Assembly: GCA_023390395.1 (NCBI GenBank)
Contig: JAEWCY010000018.1
Coordinates: forward strand, 1 to 64,000
Direction: 5' to 3'
DNA length: 64,000 bases
Origin: Pseudomonadota bacterium
GTDB taxonomy: Bacteria; Desulfobacterota; Desulfovibrionia; Desulfovibrionales; Desulfovibrionaceae
The number at the start of each line of letters is the position of its first letter. Position 1 is the first letter of the stretch. Shown here piece after piece: positions 1 to 9,462 of this stretch. Position numbers and translations under genes: made by a program. Under the pieces are notes generated by a model. It had not been told where the DNA came from. It worked only from the letters and a program-made list of their open reading frames with translations, and ran no database searches.

Positions 1-237
1 GTTCTACCTTCATCTTGTCCCTCCAATTCTCTTTTTTCTTTCAGGGAGTTGAAAATCGTGCATACAAATCAGCCCCTCAAGGAAGCCCTCCAAGAGACCC
101 TGCGATAACCAAGTAAATTTCTTTCAGAAATCCATTCCAAATTCCCCAATGTACGTTTATATGTAAAAACGTACTTTCCTTATAAATGTTATTTCTGTAT
201 AACTTTAGACAAATAAACAGAATCTTGCGTGTAATCT

Positions 238-270
238 TAAAAAAATAGCCATGCCTTTCGACATGACTAT
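238..270 (-). terminator. Rho-independent terminator of the 125-aa gene
   Basis: On the minus strand a 9-bp stem (ATAGTCATG pairing with CATGGCTAT, one G-U pair) with an 8-nt loop is followed at once by a run of seven T. It starts about 18 bases after the stop codon of the gene that ends at 289, so it most likely terminates that gene. Confidence 0.75.
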
Positions 271-288
271 GTTGAAGTTCAAAGCCAT

Positions 289-666
289 CTAGACTTTCGT
301 CAAAATGATCTTTTCGTCTTCGACCAACACAGAGAATTCATCGCCGTCGTTCACCACCAGACCTTGAAGATCAATACTTTTCAGATAGATCTTCAATTCC
401 ATCTTGTTGTTCACCTTGGGCCGCCGCGAGTTCTTGAGGTAAAGCCCCTTGACCTCGTAATAGGTCTTATCATCGCTCATCAACTTGAGGACGTATTGCT
501 TCAGAGTCTGGCGGTGTTTAATTCCCATCCTTGCCAGAATTGCTGAAGCGTCCATACCATTGAAAATGCACTCTCGCAGCATCGAAGGATTGTACTTCGA
601 TTCAATCTTCTTCTTGTCGGAACCTTCCTGAACATCCATAGCCGTGCTATCGTTCTTCTTGCTCAT
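289..666 (-). CDS. Small DNA-binding-like protein (HTH plus AbrB-like C-terminus)
   Basis: A 125-residue protein of unknown function. Residues 1-25 are charged and probably disordered. Residues about 28-65 read as a helix-turn-helix-like segment (SMLRECIFNGMDASAILARM then GIKHRQTLKQYV). The C-terminal 35 residues have the alternating hydrophobic pattern and VNDGDEFSVLVEDEKIILTK motif seen in AbrB/SpoVT swapped-hairpin domains. The start is fixed by AAAGGAG five bases before ATG. The protein at 7703-8059 has the same two-part plan, so the two may be distant paralogues flanking the replication module. A regulator or antitoxin role is possible, but no toxin partner is seen. Confidence 0.7.
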   Translation of the reverse strand: MSKKNDSTAMDVQEGSDKKKIESKYNPSMLRECIFNGMDASAILARMGIKHRQTLKQYVLKLMSDDKTYYEVKGLYLKNSRRPKVNNKMELKIYLKSIDLQGLVVNDGDEFSVLVEDEKIILTKV

Positions 667-2138
667 ACAAGCTCCTTTTTATGTTTGATTGATAATTTCT
701 GTATTTCGGCGAAGATTCTTCAAAATAACTGGTAACTTGCTTCTATTTGCTTGATCTTGCGCTTAATCTGCTTGGTCTCCCAGGGGCCAAAACGTGAATT
801 GGCCCCAGGATCAAATTTCCGGGGCTTTCGGTCACGGGGGAGGGGCAACTATGGGTCAAGTCCAAAACGGCTCAGGACGGGGCGTATATAAGGGCAGTTT
901 TGAAGTGGCCGGGGGCCTGACACCTGAACTGTGCCAGCAGCAAACGGGGTGTTGGTCAGCTCACTTTCTGAAACGAAAAAAGGACCCCGCCTAAAGGCAA
1001 GGTCCCAGTATGTTCACGTAGTCCTGCCGCCGTCCCTGATGATCTAAACCACCAGGGAGGGCAGCAGTTTCAGGATCGAATGAGTCGTCACCGAATCAAG
1101 CGTCCTTCACAACCGAACAGACGGTTTTCCCGTATTCGGCTGTAGCAAGAGATGTTATTTGTTCTTATCGAAATGCTTCGCCGATCAAGACCATCAATAT
1201 TTCACAGAAGCCAATGTCTTAAATAGTCTCGACGACACTTATCTCGATTTCAACTTTCAAATAATCTACAAATACTACATCTCTTGCCGTATCCCTTACG
1301 GACACGCAGCCATCCTCTTTAAAGACTAACGACTCCAACGTTTTTGCTTTAAAGCATTTAAAGAGGACTTCCCTTGGTCTTAAGCCCGGTTCTTTGAAAC
1401 CGTCCCATACTTAATCGCTTACACATGACCAGAAGACACTTCACCTACCTATGTCTTCAGAATTGATTAAATCCAATAAATTTCAGTTTGCCATAAACCT
1501 CATTCATCATATGCGCCACCTTAGTCTCTCCATTTTCCAATGGATACGGGCCAGCCTCTCAATCTCAATCCCTCTCGCAACTGAATCTCTTCATATTGTT
1601 TAGATATGACTCAAGACTACTCGTTCGATGGAGCCGACAAGCAGTTTTGACCTGGAGCCATTTTTGTTTTTGATTGTAACAGAGTCTTAGGTTGAATCTG
1701 TTGTTTGCAGTATCAGCAACACTTGACCTGCGATTTAATGCAAGGCACCCATGACAATTTTACTACGCTTAATATTTGTTTTGATTATTTGAATATGTTG
1801 AAATCTTGAAAAGCTTGTCTCGACTATTTCTAGCAAGATATTTACTTTTGTTTTTTTCTTGACAATCACACTGATCGTATTCACATTCAATAATATATGT
1901 AATAATTTCTGTCTAACGAAAGAGAAAGTTGCCGAATTATTGCGCCAACTAATCCGGCAACATCCCTTTTGCACGATACCAAGGGGCAGAAATCAATAAC
2001 TTATTTTTAATGCCACGTTTGATGGCATAAATGCCAGCCTCAGTCTCTTTTATCTAAGTCCACTAGGAACATGATGTAAAATATTTTCTCTTTTTAAGTG
2101 AGTCCATATTTTTCAAAAAAAACGTCTGCAATATGGTA
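667..2138. other. 1.47-kb non-coding stretch with several dyads
   Basis: No convincing gene is present. A hairpin at 982-1005 is followed on the minus strand by six T (listed separately). A larger imperfect dyad lies at 1024-1064 (CTGCC..TCCCTG pairing with CAGGGA..GGCAG). A 12-bp stem with one G-U pair lies at 1928-1961; it is about 180 bases downstream of the replicase stop and may end that transcript. The remainder is AT-rich and unstructured to the eye. A structured RNA or replication origin is possible, but I see no iteron array. Confidence 0.45.
976..1005 (-). terminator. Hairpin with T run, probable minus-strand terminator
   Basis: GGACC and GGTCC arms enclose an inner GCC/GGC pair, and on the minus strand the hairpin is followed by TTTTTT. 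No gene directly upstream on that strand is obvious, so it may end an untranslated RNA read from the 1.0-1.9 kb region. Confidence 0.4.
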
Positions 2139-3998
2139 TTACAAGATTACTATCTTAAAAGACTTTTCCAGAAATTCTATTTTATTACTTACATATTGTT
2201 TATATTTCAGAATAGTATTATAGGACAAACCACTTATTTTAGATATCCTATTATAAGACACTTTCTTTCCAGATCTAATTAGATACTCAATCGATTCATC
2301 TATTTTTCTAACACTATCTTGTGATACTATTTTATGGGTATACTTAGAGCCTTGGTATTGTCTTTCATAAACTTCCATCTTACGGTCAATGAGTTTCATA
2401 TTTATATTTATTGGGTCAAATCCTAAAATACCAAAATTTTTTATTAGATGCTTGAAGTGAGCATTATTTCTTCTTGGCCATGTATGTTTAAAAATACCCT
2501 TCGCTATCCCAGTGACTTCAGGCGATGGAAGACAGCCTCTTTCTGGCCAATGCGCAACAATAGTAGTAAAATTTTCAGATTTAACAAATTCGAGAATATC
2601 ATTATAAAATTCATCTGGTTTGCAGTATCGCTTTACGTAGCGATAAGACCATCTTAAGCCAAGATGATACAATTCATCATTCCTTCCTGCATATATACCC
2701 GATTTGAATTTAGCATAAGGATCATAAAATGATCGCAGGGTGACAAATTCAGCCAGATAGGCAAGATCATATCTTTTATCAGCCCAAGTCACTCTCCACC
2801 TTGAAGAGAATGGATTTTTAATGGTTGAGTTTGTGTACCCACAATCAGCGCCTGTTTTAGTATTGAAACCATCTCGTATCGCTTTGAAATACCTAATCGG
2901 TCGCGGTCGAACATTATATGAGTTGTATTCGCAAGGCCAAATAACTGGAGTTTCAAGTTCGTATGCTAAGTTCGAATGGCCATTCTCTCTATTAATAAAT
3001 GTTATTGTTGGTTCAGGAAATCCTTCATCCATCCATATTGTTCCAGAACCTTCCCAATCAAGGTCTAGGCATAGATACTGTCTTCGAGACTGAGGAAAGG
3101 CAAGATAATTAGATTTTTCAAGCGCTACGATTGGATTAGTCCAAGTCGTAATGCTTTTATCAACACCCCATCCAACGAGACTGTCGAAATGTTTCTTAAA
3201 TCTTTCTTGCGGCGAAGAGCTTTCAGATGAAATAGGCAATTCTTCCGCGCAAAGAACCTCTGCACGATTATCGACAGTGCAGTCTTCATGTCTTTTAATA
3301 TCATATTTATTTATTTCAGGAGTTGAATGCTTGATTATTATCTTGCTTTTCTTTGTTTGCAGAATCTTTAATATCCAAGCTGGTGCTTTCGCGGGAACAG
3401 TATTTGGAATTATTTTACCATATTTCCAAGTTATTGGATCGAGAGCCCCGGGAGCTAAAACGTATCCATCACACCCGACTATTTCAAATATAATTTTCTC
3501 ATTCAAATTGCCAAATTCATCTGTCAGCTCTCTCCCAATGCGTGTTGTTTTGTACTCGTATCCATCATCGGGATACTCAAAATAATATTGGACAGTCCCA
3601 TCCCCTGATTCTACAACAAATGTAGCATTTAACAATTCAAATGAATTCTTCTGAAGAAAATCCTTAAAAAGCTGGCCATTTAAAACACTTAATACGATTA
3701 TTTTACTTGCGTTTCCACAAGCGATCCCTGGATTGCAGGCAACATACTTTCTTCGCTCAAATTCTTGTCGTGCGTGACAAGACCTAGACCAATCCTTCGC
3801 TACAGGCTTTTTACACTTACTACGTTCTTTTTCTATCCTGTTGAGTGGGATCAAAGAAAAACAACTTGCCAACTTCTCACACATTTCGACCCAATCGTCG
3901 TAGTCAGTTGTTTTAATGTTATTTATTGTTTCTACAAACGACTCTTCGAGAAAACCATCGTTTTCCCTGATCAATGCTATTTTATAATATTCTGCCAT
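2139..3998 (-). CDS. Replicase with tandem AEP domains, the first degenerate
   Basis: A 619-residue protein with two archaeo-eukaryotic-primase-type domains. Residues about 45-230 follow the Prim-Pol plan (KKPVAKDW, then GIACGNASKIIVLSVLNG, GCDGYVLAPGA). The catalytic Asp-X-Asp expected after the glycine-rich segment reads S-V-L, and the usual histidine of motif II is absent (GDGTVQYYF). Residues about 290-500 match the plasmid Replicase family (ColE2/RepA type) and keep both signatures: LDLDW and NGHSNLAYEL. The last 60 residues contain a helix-turn-helix (VSYNRISKISGLSYNTILKY). GAGGAG lies six bases before ATG. Family knowledge implies origin-specific primer synthesis. The dead first domain may bind template or initiating nucleotide; that is inference. 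Confidence 0.75.
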   Translation of the reverse strand: MAEYYKIALIRENDGFLEESFVETINNIKTTDYDDWVEMCEKLASCFSLIPLNRIEKERSKCKKPVAKDWSRSCHARQEFERRKYVACNPGIACGNASKIIVLSVLNGQLFKDFLQKNSFELLNATFVVESGDGTVQYYFEYPDDGYEYKTTRIGRELTDEFGNLNEKIIFEIVGCDGYVLAPGALDPITWKYGKIIPNTVPAKAPAWILKILQTKKSKIIIKHSTPEINKYDIKRHEDCTVDNRAEVLCAEELPISSESSSPQERFKKHFDSLVGWGVDKSITTWTNPIVALEKSNYLAFPQSRRQYLCLDLDWEGSGTIWMDEGFPEPTITFINRENGHSNLAYELETPVIWPCEYNSYNVRPRPIRYFKAIRDGFNTKTGADCGYTNSTIKNPFSSRWRVTWADKRYDLAYLAEFVTLRSFYDPYAKFKSGIYAGRNDELYHLGLRWSYRYVKRYCKPDEFYNDILEFVKSENFTTIVAHWPERGCLPSPEVTGIAKGIFKHTWPRRNNAHFKHLIKNFGILGFDPININMKLIDRKMEVYERQYQGSKYTHKIVSQDSVRKIDESIEYLIRSGKKVSYNRISKISGLSYNTILKYKQYVSNKIEFLEKSFKIVIL

Positions 3999-4565
3999 GA
4001 CAATCTCCTCAGAAACAAAACGTCTAAGAAGATTATTTCTTTATAAAGTTTGAATTGTTTTACATTATTCAAAATAATTCACTACAAATTTTAAGATGAC
4101 AACTATCTTCAAAAACAATGATATACTTTATAGAAGTTGTTTGAAGCATTAGCTTGGCGCAAATGGCCTTACGATTCAATGAAACAGCATTGACTAGCTA
4201 CTTACAAAAAAGAATTACGCCACATCGGTAGTAATGGGAGTTGATAATCGATGTCTTTGGCGAGCTAGGCTTGCACACTTGAGAGAATAATGAATTGCTT
4301 GCAGTTTTTAACATATTACAACAAGAGAGTGGGCAGCATAAAACCGGATAAAAACAGATGGCTGCTTGGTGATCAAGTCAAATGACCCGATGACGGTTCG
4401 GAGCGGGGGGCAAGGAACAAATTGGGTGTCGCATTGCGAGAAACGATGCATAACTATGCACGGCTATGCGTGTGCCTGCATAAAGGCTCTAGTCGCTAAC
4501 TACAGTGAACGGCAAAACTTTTTGCTAAGCCGCGTCAAAATATGCATGCCAAGGCGTTTTGGGGG
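3999..4565. other. 567-bp intergenic region upstream of the replicase
   Basis: No gene is seen. This stretch separates the replicase from the upstream RecA-fold gene and must hold the replicase promoter. At 4445-4482 there is a cluster of short ATGC-containing words (ATGCAT, TATGCA, TATGCG, TGCATA) that could be a binding region or origin element. The similarity between the words is too short to be certain. Confidence 0.35.
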
Positions 4566-5711
4566 CTAGTCGTCGGGGAGTTTCATGCCCTTGGTGTGCG
4601 CAACGCCTATTTCTGAAAGAATATACTGTTTCCCTTGCTTGAGCAAGAGGGACTCGTTGAGGGCTCTATCGAAACGTCGCGAGACGGTGCTTTGATTGAT
4701 CCCCAACGATTTGGCAATCTCAGTCTGGGTAAAACCATGTGCGACCAAAAAAGCTATTCTGTGCGTAAGGTCTTCCTGGTACTGTTTCCCATGCAGACTA
4801 ATCTTGTCGTCCTTTTCAATCATATCGAACAAAAGCGGCCGCTGGTACTCCTTGGCTATATTGCGAGACGTAACAATATCCATCCTAACTCCAAGTGAAC
4901 ATTGAGATTCGTACGGTGAGAGTTTGAGCTCTAAGTCGATAACATCGGGGCAGACATAACTATTCCAATTCTTTGCTTTGACCAGAACAATGACCGTTAT
5001 GCCGAATTTTCTAAATTTTTTCAGCCACTCGGATACATCCGTCTTAGACTTGTTTGTTTTGCACAACAAGTCAAAGTCATCCATGACAACAAAATTCATG
5101 CCGGAATTGTCTTTGATTCCTGATAAAATAAAATTTCTCCAGAAATCTTTCGACAAATCTATTTGATGCAAATTATTTTTTTCCAAGAGTTGCTTGTTCG
5201 AAAGTATCTTGATTCTACGCCTTGATTCGCACGGCGTGCATTTGTGAAATCTACTCAGGATCTCATTGAACTCCAACGTATGGTTGACAAAAATAGAATT
5301 AATTTCTTTATTCGGAACAAAATACTGTCCTTCGCCTTCCCCTCCAACAAGTTGCGACACTAAATTTATGAGAAACCAAGTTGAGCCAATAACTCGATCA
5401 GCTGAAATTAAAATCAAATCGCCTTCGTAAATAAAATTGTTTACGATTGGCTGCTTTTCATCGAATGGTTCTGTTTCACCAGCGTCGGGCAAATCTTCAA
5501 AGTTAAGGTCTATGTCATTTTCAATCAATTCATATTCGGCCAAATTTTCGGGCGCTTCTTTTGACTTCTCACCGCTTTCGGAATTTTCTTCTTCAGCGTG
5601 CTTATCAAGCTCTTGATTGTTCGGCGTATCATTTATACTTACAATATTTTCTTCAATGTTATTGTTGTCGAGACCAAGGACTTTGTCATTGTCAGCATCG
5701 TTGTTTTCCAC
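4566..5711 (-). CDS. RecA-fold ATPase-like protein with defective Walker A and C-terminal HTH
   Basis: A 381-residue protein. Residues 1-90 are acidic and low-complexity. Residues about 95-300 resemble the RepA/AAA_25 RecA-like helicase-loader family. Strand 1 and the P-loop read GDLILISADRVIGSTWFL, so the invariant lysine of GK(S/T) is serine and the first glycine is alanine. Walker B is clear (NFVVMDDFDLL). Residues about 335-360 are a helix-turn-helix (FTQTEIAKSLGINQSTVSRR). The start is GTG with AAAGGAGG six bases upstream. It begins 12 bases after the preceding gene, so the two are cotranscribed. It probably works with the downstream replicase as a DNA-binding partner rather than an active ATPase (inference). 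Confidence 0.7.
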   Translation of the reverse strand: MENNDADNDKVLGLDNNNIEENIVSINDTPNNQELDKHAEEENSESGEKSKEAPENLAEYELIENDIDLNFEDLPDAGETEPFDEKQPIVNNFIYEGDLILISADRVIGSTWFLINLVSQLVGGEGEGQYFVPNKEINSIFVNHTLEFNEILSRFHKCTPCESRRRIKILSNKQLLEKNNLHQIDLSKDFWRNFILSGIKDNSGMNFVVMDDFDLLCKTNKSKTDVSEWLKKFRKFGITVIVLVKAKNWNSYVCPDVIDLELKLSPYESQCSLGVRMDIVTSRNIAKEYQRPLLFDMIEKDDKISLHGKQYQEDLTHRIAFLVAHGFTQTEIAKSLGINQSTVSRRFDRALNESLLLKQGKQYILSEIGVAHTKGMKLPDD

Positions 5712-5723
5712 CGTTAGCCTCCT

Positions 5724-7319
5724 TTAGTTTATTTGCAGCAGGGTTTCGTATATCGAAGCATGGTCGCCCGCATTGATATCGTTTATTTTCAACAGCATTT
5801 TGTCTCCGTGGGATGCGAAGCTATATATTGGTCGTTTCGTCCAATTATTGACAGCATACGGGAAAGCATACGATCGAAATATTGTCTTTCGACCTTTTCC
5901 GGCATTACTTAAGTTAGGAATGCGTGCAATATACTCTTTGTTTTGAAATCCGTAAAACACACCATCGCTAAATACGATGTCAACAAACTCGCTTTTCTTC
6001 AATTTTAAAATTATACTCAAATCTTCAGGAAATTTGTGCCCCTCAGCGACCGGGCCAAACTTACTTGCCATATCAAAGCTATATTTCCTCAACTTGTTCA
6101 ATTTTTCGAACCTATACTTTGTCTCTTTGTTTCGAAACATAATAAATTTCTCGTCAGACACAATCGACACGTCGAACACTCCTTTGAAATTACCAAATTT
6201 CGAGAAGTCTTTGCCGAAGTTCCTGAAGCCTATGAAGCCATTGGTGTTAATTATGTCACTAAAATCTGCGACAACTAACGAGTTTTGCATCAATTGCTGA
6301 CAGAACTTCTTTTCGTATATAGACACAGATGACCTGTCCGGCATCATGTTCAAAATCTTAAAGAAATTATCCACATTTGACGGAGTAAGCTCGTCTATTT
6401 TGGTTTCGTGTTCAGCGATGATTGCTTGTTTTGCCATCTTTTCCTTTGGCGACTTATTGATAATGCTTTTAGGAAAGTAGGAAATCAGTGCGTCAAGGTG
6501 CTCTTTGCAAGATTCATGGCCATACTCTGTCCCCCAAATCAATTGTACAGAAAAAATGTTTCCAGTGTATCGCTTGTCAAGCAGTGAGTTAATGTCTGTG
6601 CTAAAACCCCAAGTTGACACACCTTCGTCCACTTTCTGAGCCATGTATTTCAGACAAAATGTCAAACAATTTTGTTTTTTTTCAAATTTTTCTTCGATCT
6701 CATCGACGATGTCTATTTCACCTGGCTGCTGTAGACAAATATTACTCGTCAAGGTACATATTGCATTTGACTGAAACAAATCAGCATCTTTATCAAGTTG
6801 TTCAATAAGTTTCAAGCGATCAATTACAGAAAAATAAATTATATAGCGTATGGCTCCAGGCCTTGATTTGATGCTCGAAAAAGTATTGATTTTATCGGTA
6901 AAAATATCATTAACAGACAAGGCGCTGGGTGTATGGTAAAAATCAAAACTCTCTAAAGGAAACGACTTGTTCGCCAGGAAAGAGCAGTTATTGCCTGAAC
7001 AATAAGACCTTACAAAATCAATATAATCTTTGTCGAATCCTTCCGACGAAAATGGCATCACGATCATCACGTTGCTGTTTCGCAACTCAAACTCAATTTC
7101 AAGCATTTGAACTTGACCATATTTTTGGCAATATACCGCAGTTTCTTCGATTGTTTCGACGACAACAAGCTCATAGTGCAGCTCAAAATCTTCCTTATCA
7201 TCCGGTTTGATATTAACACTATATGCTTTGCTCTCGTTGTAAATATACAGACATTGACCGTCTTCTGTCATACAGTACTTAAAATTACGATTGGCGACGA
7301 ATGTGCTTTTTTTAGACAT
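5724..7319 (-). CDS. Hypothetical protein of the replication module
   Basis: A 531-residue soluble protein that I cannot assign to a family. It has no membrane segment, signal peptide or recognisable enzyme motif. It contains several beta-rich stretches (for example FVDIVFSDGVFYGFQNKEYI near the C-terminus), an acidic segment around residue 200 and scattered cysteines without a metal-site pattern. The frame also has a TTG at 7343; the ATG at 7319 is preferred because GAG lies six bases upstream and nothing resembling a ribosome site precedes the TTG. It is the first gene of an operon with the RecA-fold gene. Its position suggests a role in replication or maintenance of the element. Confidence 0.65.
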   Translation of the reverse strand: MSKKSTFVANRNFKYCMTEDGQCLYIYNESKAYSVNIKPDDKEDFELHYELVVVETIEETAVYCQKYGQVQMLEIEFELRNSNVMIVMPFSSEGFDKDYIDFVRSYCSGNNCSFLANKSFPLESFDFYHTPSALSVNDIFTDKINTFSSIKSRPGAIRYIIYFSVIDRLKLIEQLDKDADLFQSNAICTLTSNICLQQPGEIDIVDEIEEKFEKKQNCLTFCLKYMAQKVDEGVSTWGFSTDINSLLDKRYTGNIFSVQLIWGTEYGHESCKEHLDALISYFPKSIINKSPKEKMAKQAIIAEHETKIDELTPSNVDNFFKILNMMPDRSSVSIYEKKFCQQLMQNSLVVADFSDIINTNGFIGFRNFGKDFSKFGNFKGVFDVSIVSDEKFIMFRNKETKYRFEKLNKLRKYSFDMASKFGPVAEGHKFPEDLSIILKLKKSEFVDIVFSDGVFYGFQNKEYIARIPNLSNAGKGRKTIFRSYAFPYAVNNWTKRPIYSFASHGDKMLLKINDINAGDHASIYETLLQIN

Positions 7320-7647
7320 AGCATTCTCAATTGTTTTGTTCAATGTTTTGGATCACTACCAGCTTTAAACAGCTCATGACAGTCTGATTCCTCAACGTGC
7401 TGTCACGCGGTCGTACCAAAATGCCCAAATGAGCGAATACTCACCGGTCTCGTCGCCTTCCAGGGCAACTGCCCGAACGTCCATGAAAGCTCACTCTGCA
7501 GAGGCAACCGTCGATGCAGGCACTGTCCCCTCAATTCCAGTACCAGTTCCCTCCGCCGAAGCGGTATCCTTGGAATGGCCCAGCTAATTTCGACCACAGA
7601 CTAGCCTAGCGACAAGGATGGTTTCTCACTTCCAGTTGCCCTCTCAA

Positions 7648-7675
7648 GGGTCAGGACGGAAAACCGCCCTGACCC
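7648..7675 (-). terminator. Strong hairpin downstream of the 118-aa gene
   Basis: A 12-bp stem (GGGTCAGGGCGG pairing with CCGTCCTGACCC in minus-strand RNA, one G-U pair) with a 4-base loop begins 27 bases after the stop of the gene ending at 7703. There is no T run, so it may need other factors or only stabilise the 3' end. Confidence 0.45.
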
Positions 7676-7702
7676 ATTGTTAGAAGGTCGATGGTTGTAT
7701 CG

Positions 7703-8059
7703 CTAACTTTGCAGTTTATGCTTCAAGATAAGGATACCCCAACCATCCTCAACGCTATAGGTTCCATTAAACTCATCCTTAGCCGAAACTTTCATCCTCA
7801 AACCTTCGAGGAAGTTGTTGCTCAGCAAGAGATTAAGGCCCTTAGTTGGTTTTACGTTTCCAGTAAAAGCCTTACCCCGATCATCTTCAGGAAGAGGAGG
7901 AATCTCCTGCGATTCTTCGCGGTAGTATTTCAACCACCATTTTTCCAACGTGAGATACTTGACACCAATCTTCTCTTCCAACTCATCGATCGTAGCCCCT
8001 TCCCGAAGCATGGCGATAAACATATCCTTTTTATTAGGATATTCTGAAGTGGCAGACAT
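7703..8059 (-). CDS. Small HTH-like protein, possible paralogue of the 289-666 protein
   Basis: A 118-residue protein. The N-terminal half has a helix-turn-helix-like segment (MFIAMLREGATIDELEEKIG, then VKYLTLEKWW). The C-terminal half is beta-rich and, as in the protein at 289-666, may be a small hairpin DNA-binding or dimerisation domain. The frame extends to 8101, but AGGAGGG eight bases before the ATG at 8059 fixes the start. It is read alone, upstream of the replication operon on the same strand. Function is not known. Confidence 0.65.
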   Translation of the reverse strand: MSATSEYPNKKDMFIAMLREGATIDELEEKIGVKYLTLEKWWLKYYREESQEIPPLPEDDRGKAFTGNVKPTKGLNLLLSNNFLEGLRMKVSAKDEFNGTYSVEDGWGILILKHKLQS

Positions 8060-8719
8060 AATAATAGCCCTCCTGATGTTGCATTTACACAACATCAACA
8101 AAAGTTATCGTCAAATCAACTGTCGTGCTCAGGCAAAAAAAACCGAGCAGCCGCGCCAAATAATGGACGTCAGAAGAGAGCTAAACTAGAAGTACTACCT
8201 CCTTTTAGCACGACAAGACTGCGGAATGCGTCTTGCTATGCTAGCAAAGTCTGCACAGAACCATGGAGGTAGTGGAAGGGATGAGAGATAAGGAGGGGAT
8301 GATGGAGGGATACATTGACTTGCGTAACCTTGTAAGGTTGTTACTCGATAGCCTAGCCCTGGTGGGTATTATGTTATAGCCCAATTGGCTTCCCGAACCG
8401 ACAAGACGCCCCACGTGGGGAACGCTATTATTTCGAGATGTACTCGTATAACCCGCTGTGACAAAACACGTCAAGACGTAGTGCAAACAATATCTCCTGT
8501 GTTTCTGGCGTGATGGAAATTTTTTCAAATTTTTCTACTGTTCCCCCTCACCCCAAGCGGCGGACAGCACGGCATCCTGAGGACATTTCGCGCCAATGAA
8601 CTGATCTTATAGTTTTAAACCCCCATATCTGAACAAATTTAATCTACAATCACTCGAGTTGCTGCTTTTGATAAGCATGCATCTTTACAAAACGCCATTA
8701 TCGTTACTCTTTGTATAGT
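8060..8719. other. 660-bp stretch without a convincing gene
   Basis: No supported coding region. A perfect 12-bp palindrome CCCCACGTGGGG lies at 8410-8421 and could bind a regulator. The 95-residue frame at 8241-8528 has no ribosome site and no recognisable content, so it is not called. Confidence 0.4.
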
Positions 8720-9058
8720 TTATGTACAAATATCCTTTATTCTGCTTATTACATTGTCATCCATGTATTGATAACATGCCAATGCCCAACATATCCAATC
8801 ATGATAATGCAATGTGTATTCGCCTACCCCAGAGTCGAAGTGAAACGCGGGTTTTTCGACATCTTCCCACTCAGCCCCCGGTTTTCGAAGGGGAGTTCTC
8901 AAAATCTCGGGGTTTGACTTTTCGATATCCCACCACGCTTCAGGTTTGGAAGTCTTTATCGCTAACAGCTCCCACTTTGCTGAATATTGTCTCGAGATGG
9001 CACGCAGCAATTCCATCGTAATTTTGTATGAAATCAGTGCGTGTCGCTTCAAACCCAT
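8720..9058 (-). CDS. Hypothetical protein downstream of the DUF6573 gene
   Basis: A predicted 112-residue protein, rich in Trp, Tyr and His near the C-terminus (YTLHYHDWICWALACYQYMD), with no recognised domain. It follows the DUF6573 gene on the same strand after 21 bases, which is the main support for it being real. The ribosome site before 9058 is weak (GTGAGC), and an internal ATG 13 codons in is a possible alternative. Other frames across the same bases look less protein-like. Confidence 0.45.
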   Translation of the reverse strand: MGLKRHALISYKITMELLRAISRQYSAKWELLAIKTSKPEAWWDIEKSNPEILRTPLRKPGAEWEDVEKPAFHFDSGVGEYTLHYHDWICWALACYQYMDDNVISRIKDICT

Positions 9059-9079
9059 CTAGCTCACAATTCAGCACAA

Positions 9080-9460
9080 TTAGTCGTCTTCTGGCAGCAT
9101 TATGGTCAACACTGGCTCACCGTGATCTCCCGGCCCCATGACCGCCAGGACATGGACGGTATCCCATCTGCCCGGCTCCCTGAGAAACAGGACGTCGAAT
9201 TCGGCACGGTCGCCGGTGCTTGAAGCTTTCGCCGCGATCAATGTCCGAAAAAGGAGATCGTGAAGCCGCCCCTCAATGGATTGCCCTTCTCCTTCCAGCC
9301 CGGCCGGCGGCACAAGGTAATCAGCATAGAGATGGTCAGTGACGACGGTATTCACCTTGAAGCCAAGTTGATTTGCTTGCTCGGTGACGTCGATCAACAC
9401 CCCGTCCTCAATGGCTTGTTTCCGCGTATAGCTGAAAATGATGTTCCAATCTTCGGCCAT
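9080..9460 (-). CDS. DUF6573 family protein
   Basis: A 126-residue protein. The order YTRKQAIEDGVLIDVTEQAN, then LGFKVNTVVT, GRLHDLL and the C-terminal GPGDHGEPVLTIMLPEDD is the signature of the DUF6573 family. These proteins are common on plasmids and integrative elements and have no known biochemical function. The start has GGGAGG eight bases upstream, but that ribosome site lies inside a perfect 12-bp stem (see the hairpin at 9463-9507), so translation may be controlled. It supports the mobile origin of this part of the window. Confidence 0.85.
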   Translation of the reverse strand: MAEDWNIIFSYTRKQAIEDGVLIDVTEQANQLGFKVNTVVTDHLYADYLVPPAGLEGEGQSIEGRLHDLLFRTLIAAKASSTGDRAEFDVLFLREPGRWDTVHVLAVMGPGDHGEPVLTIMLPEDD

Positions 9461-9462
9461 TT

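Noticed and set aside
794..994. A 66-residue plus-strand frame
   Set aside because: No ribosome site, no family, and it runs into a hairpin; composition is not protein-like.
1735..1974. A 79-residue minus-strand frame
   Set aside because: Weak start, AT-rich random-looking translation, and overlap with a 12-bp hairpin that is more likely to be a terminator.
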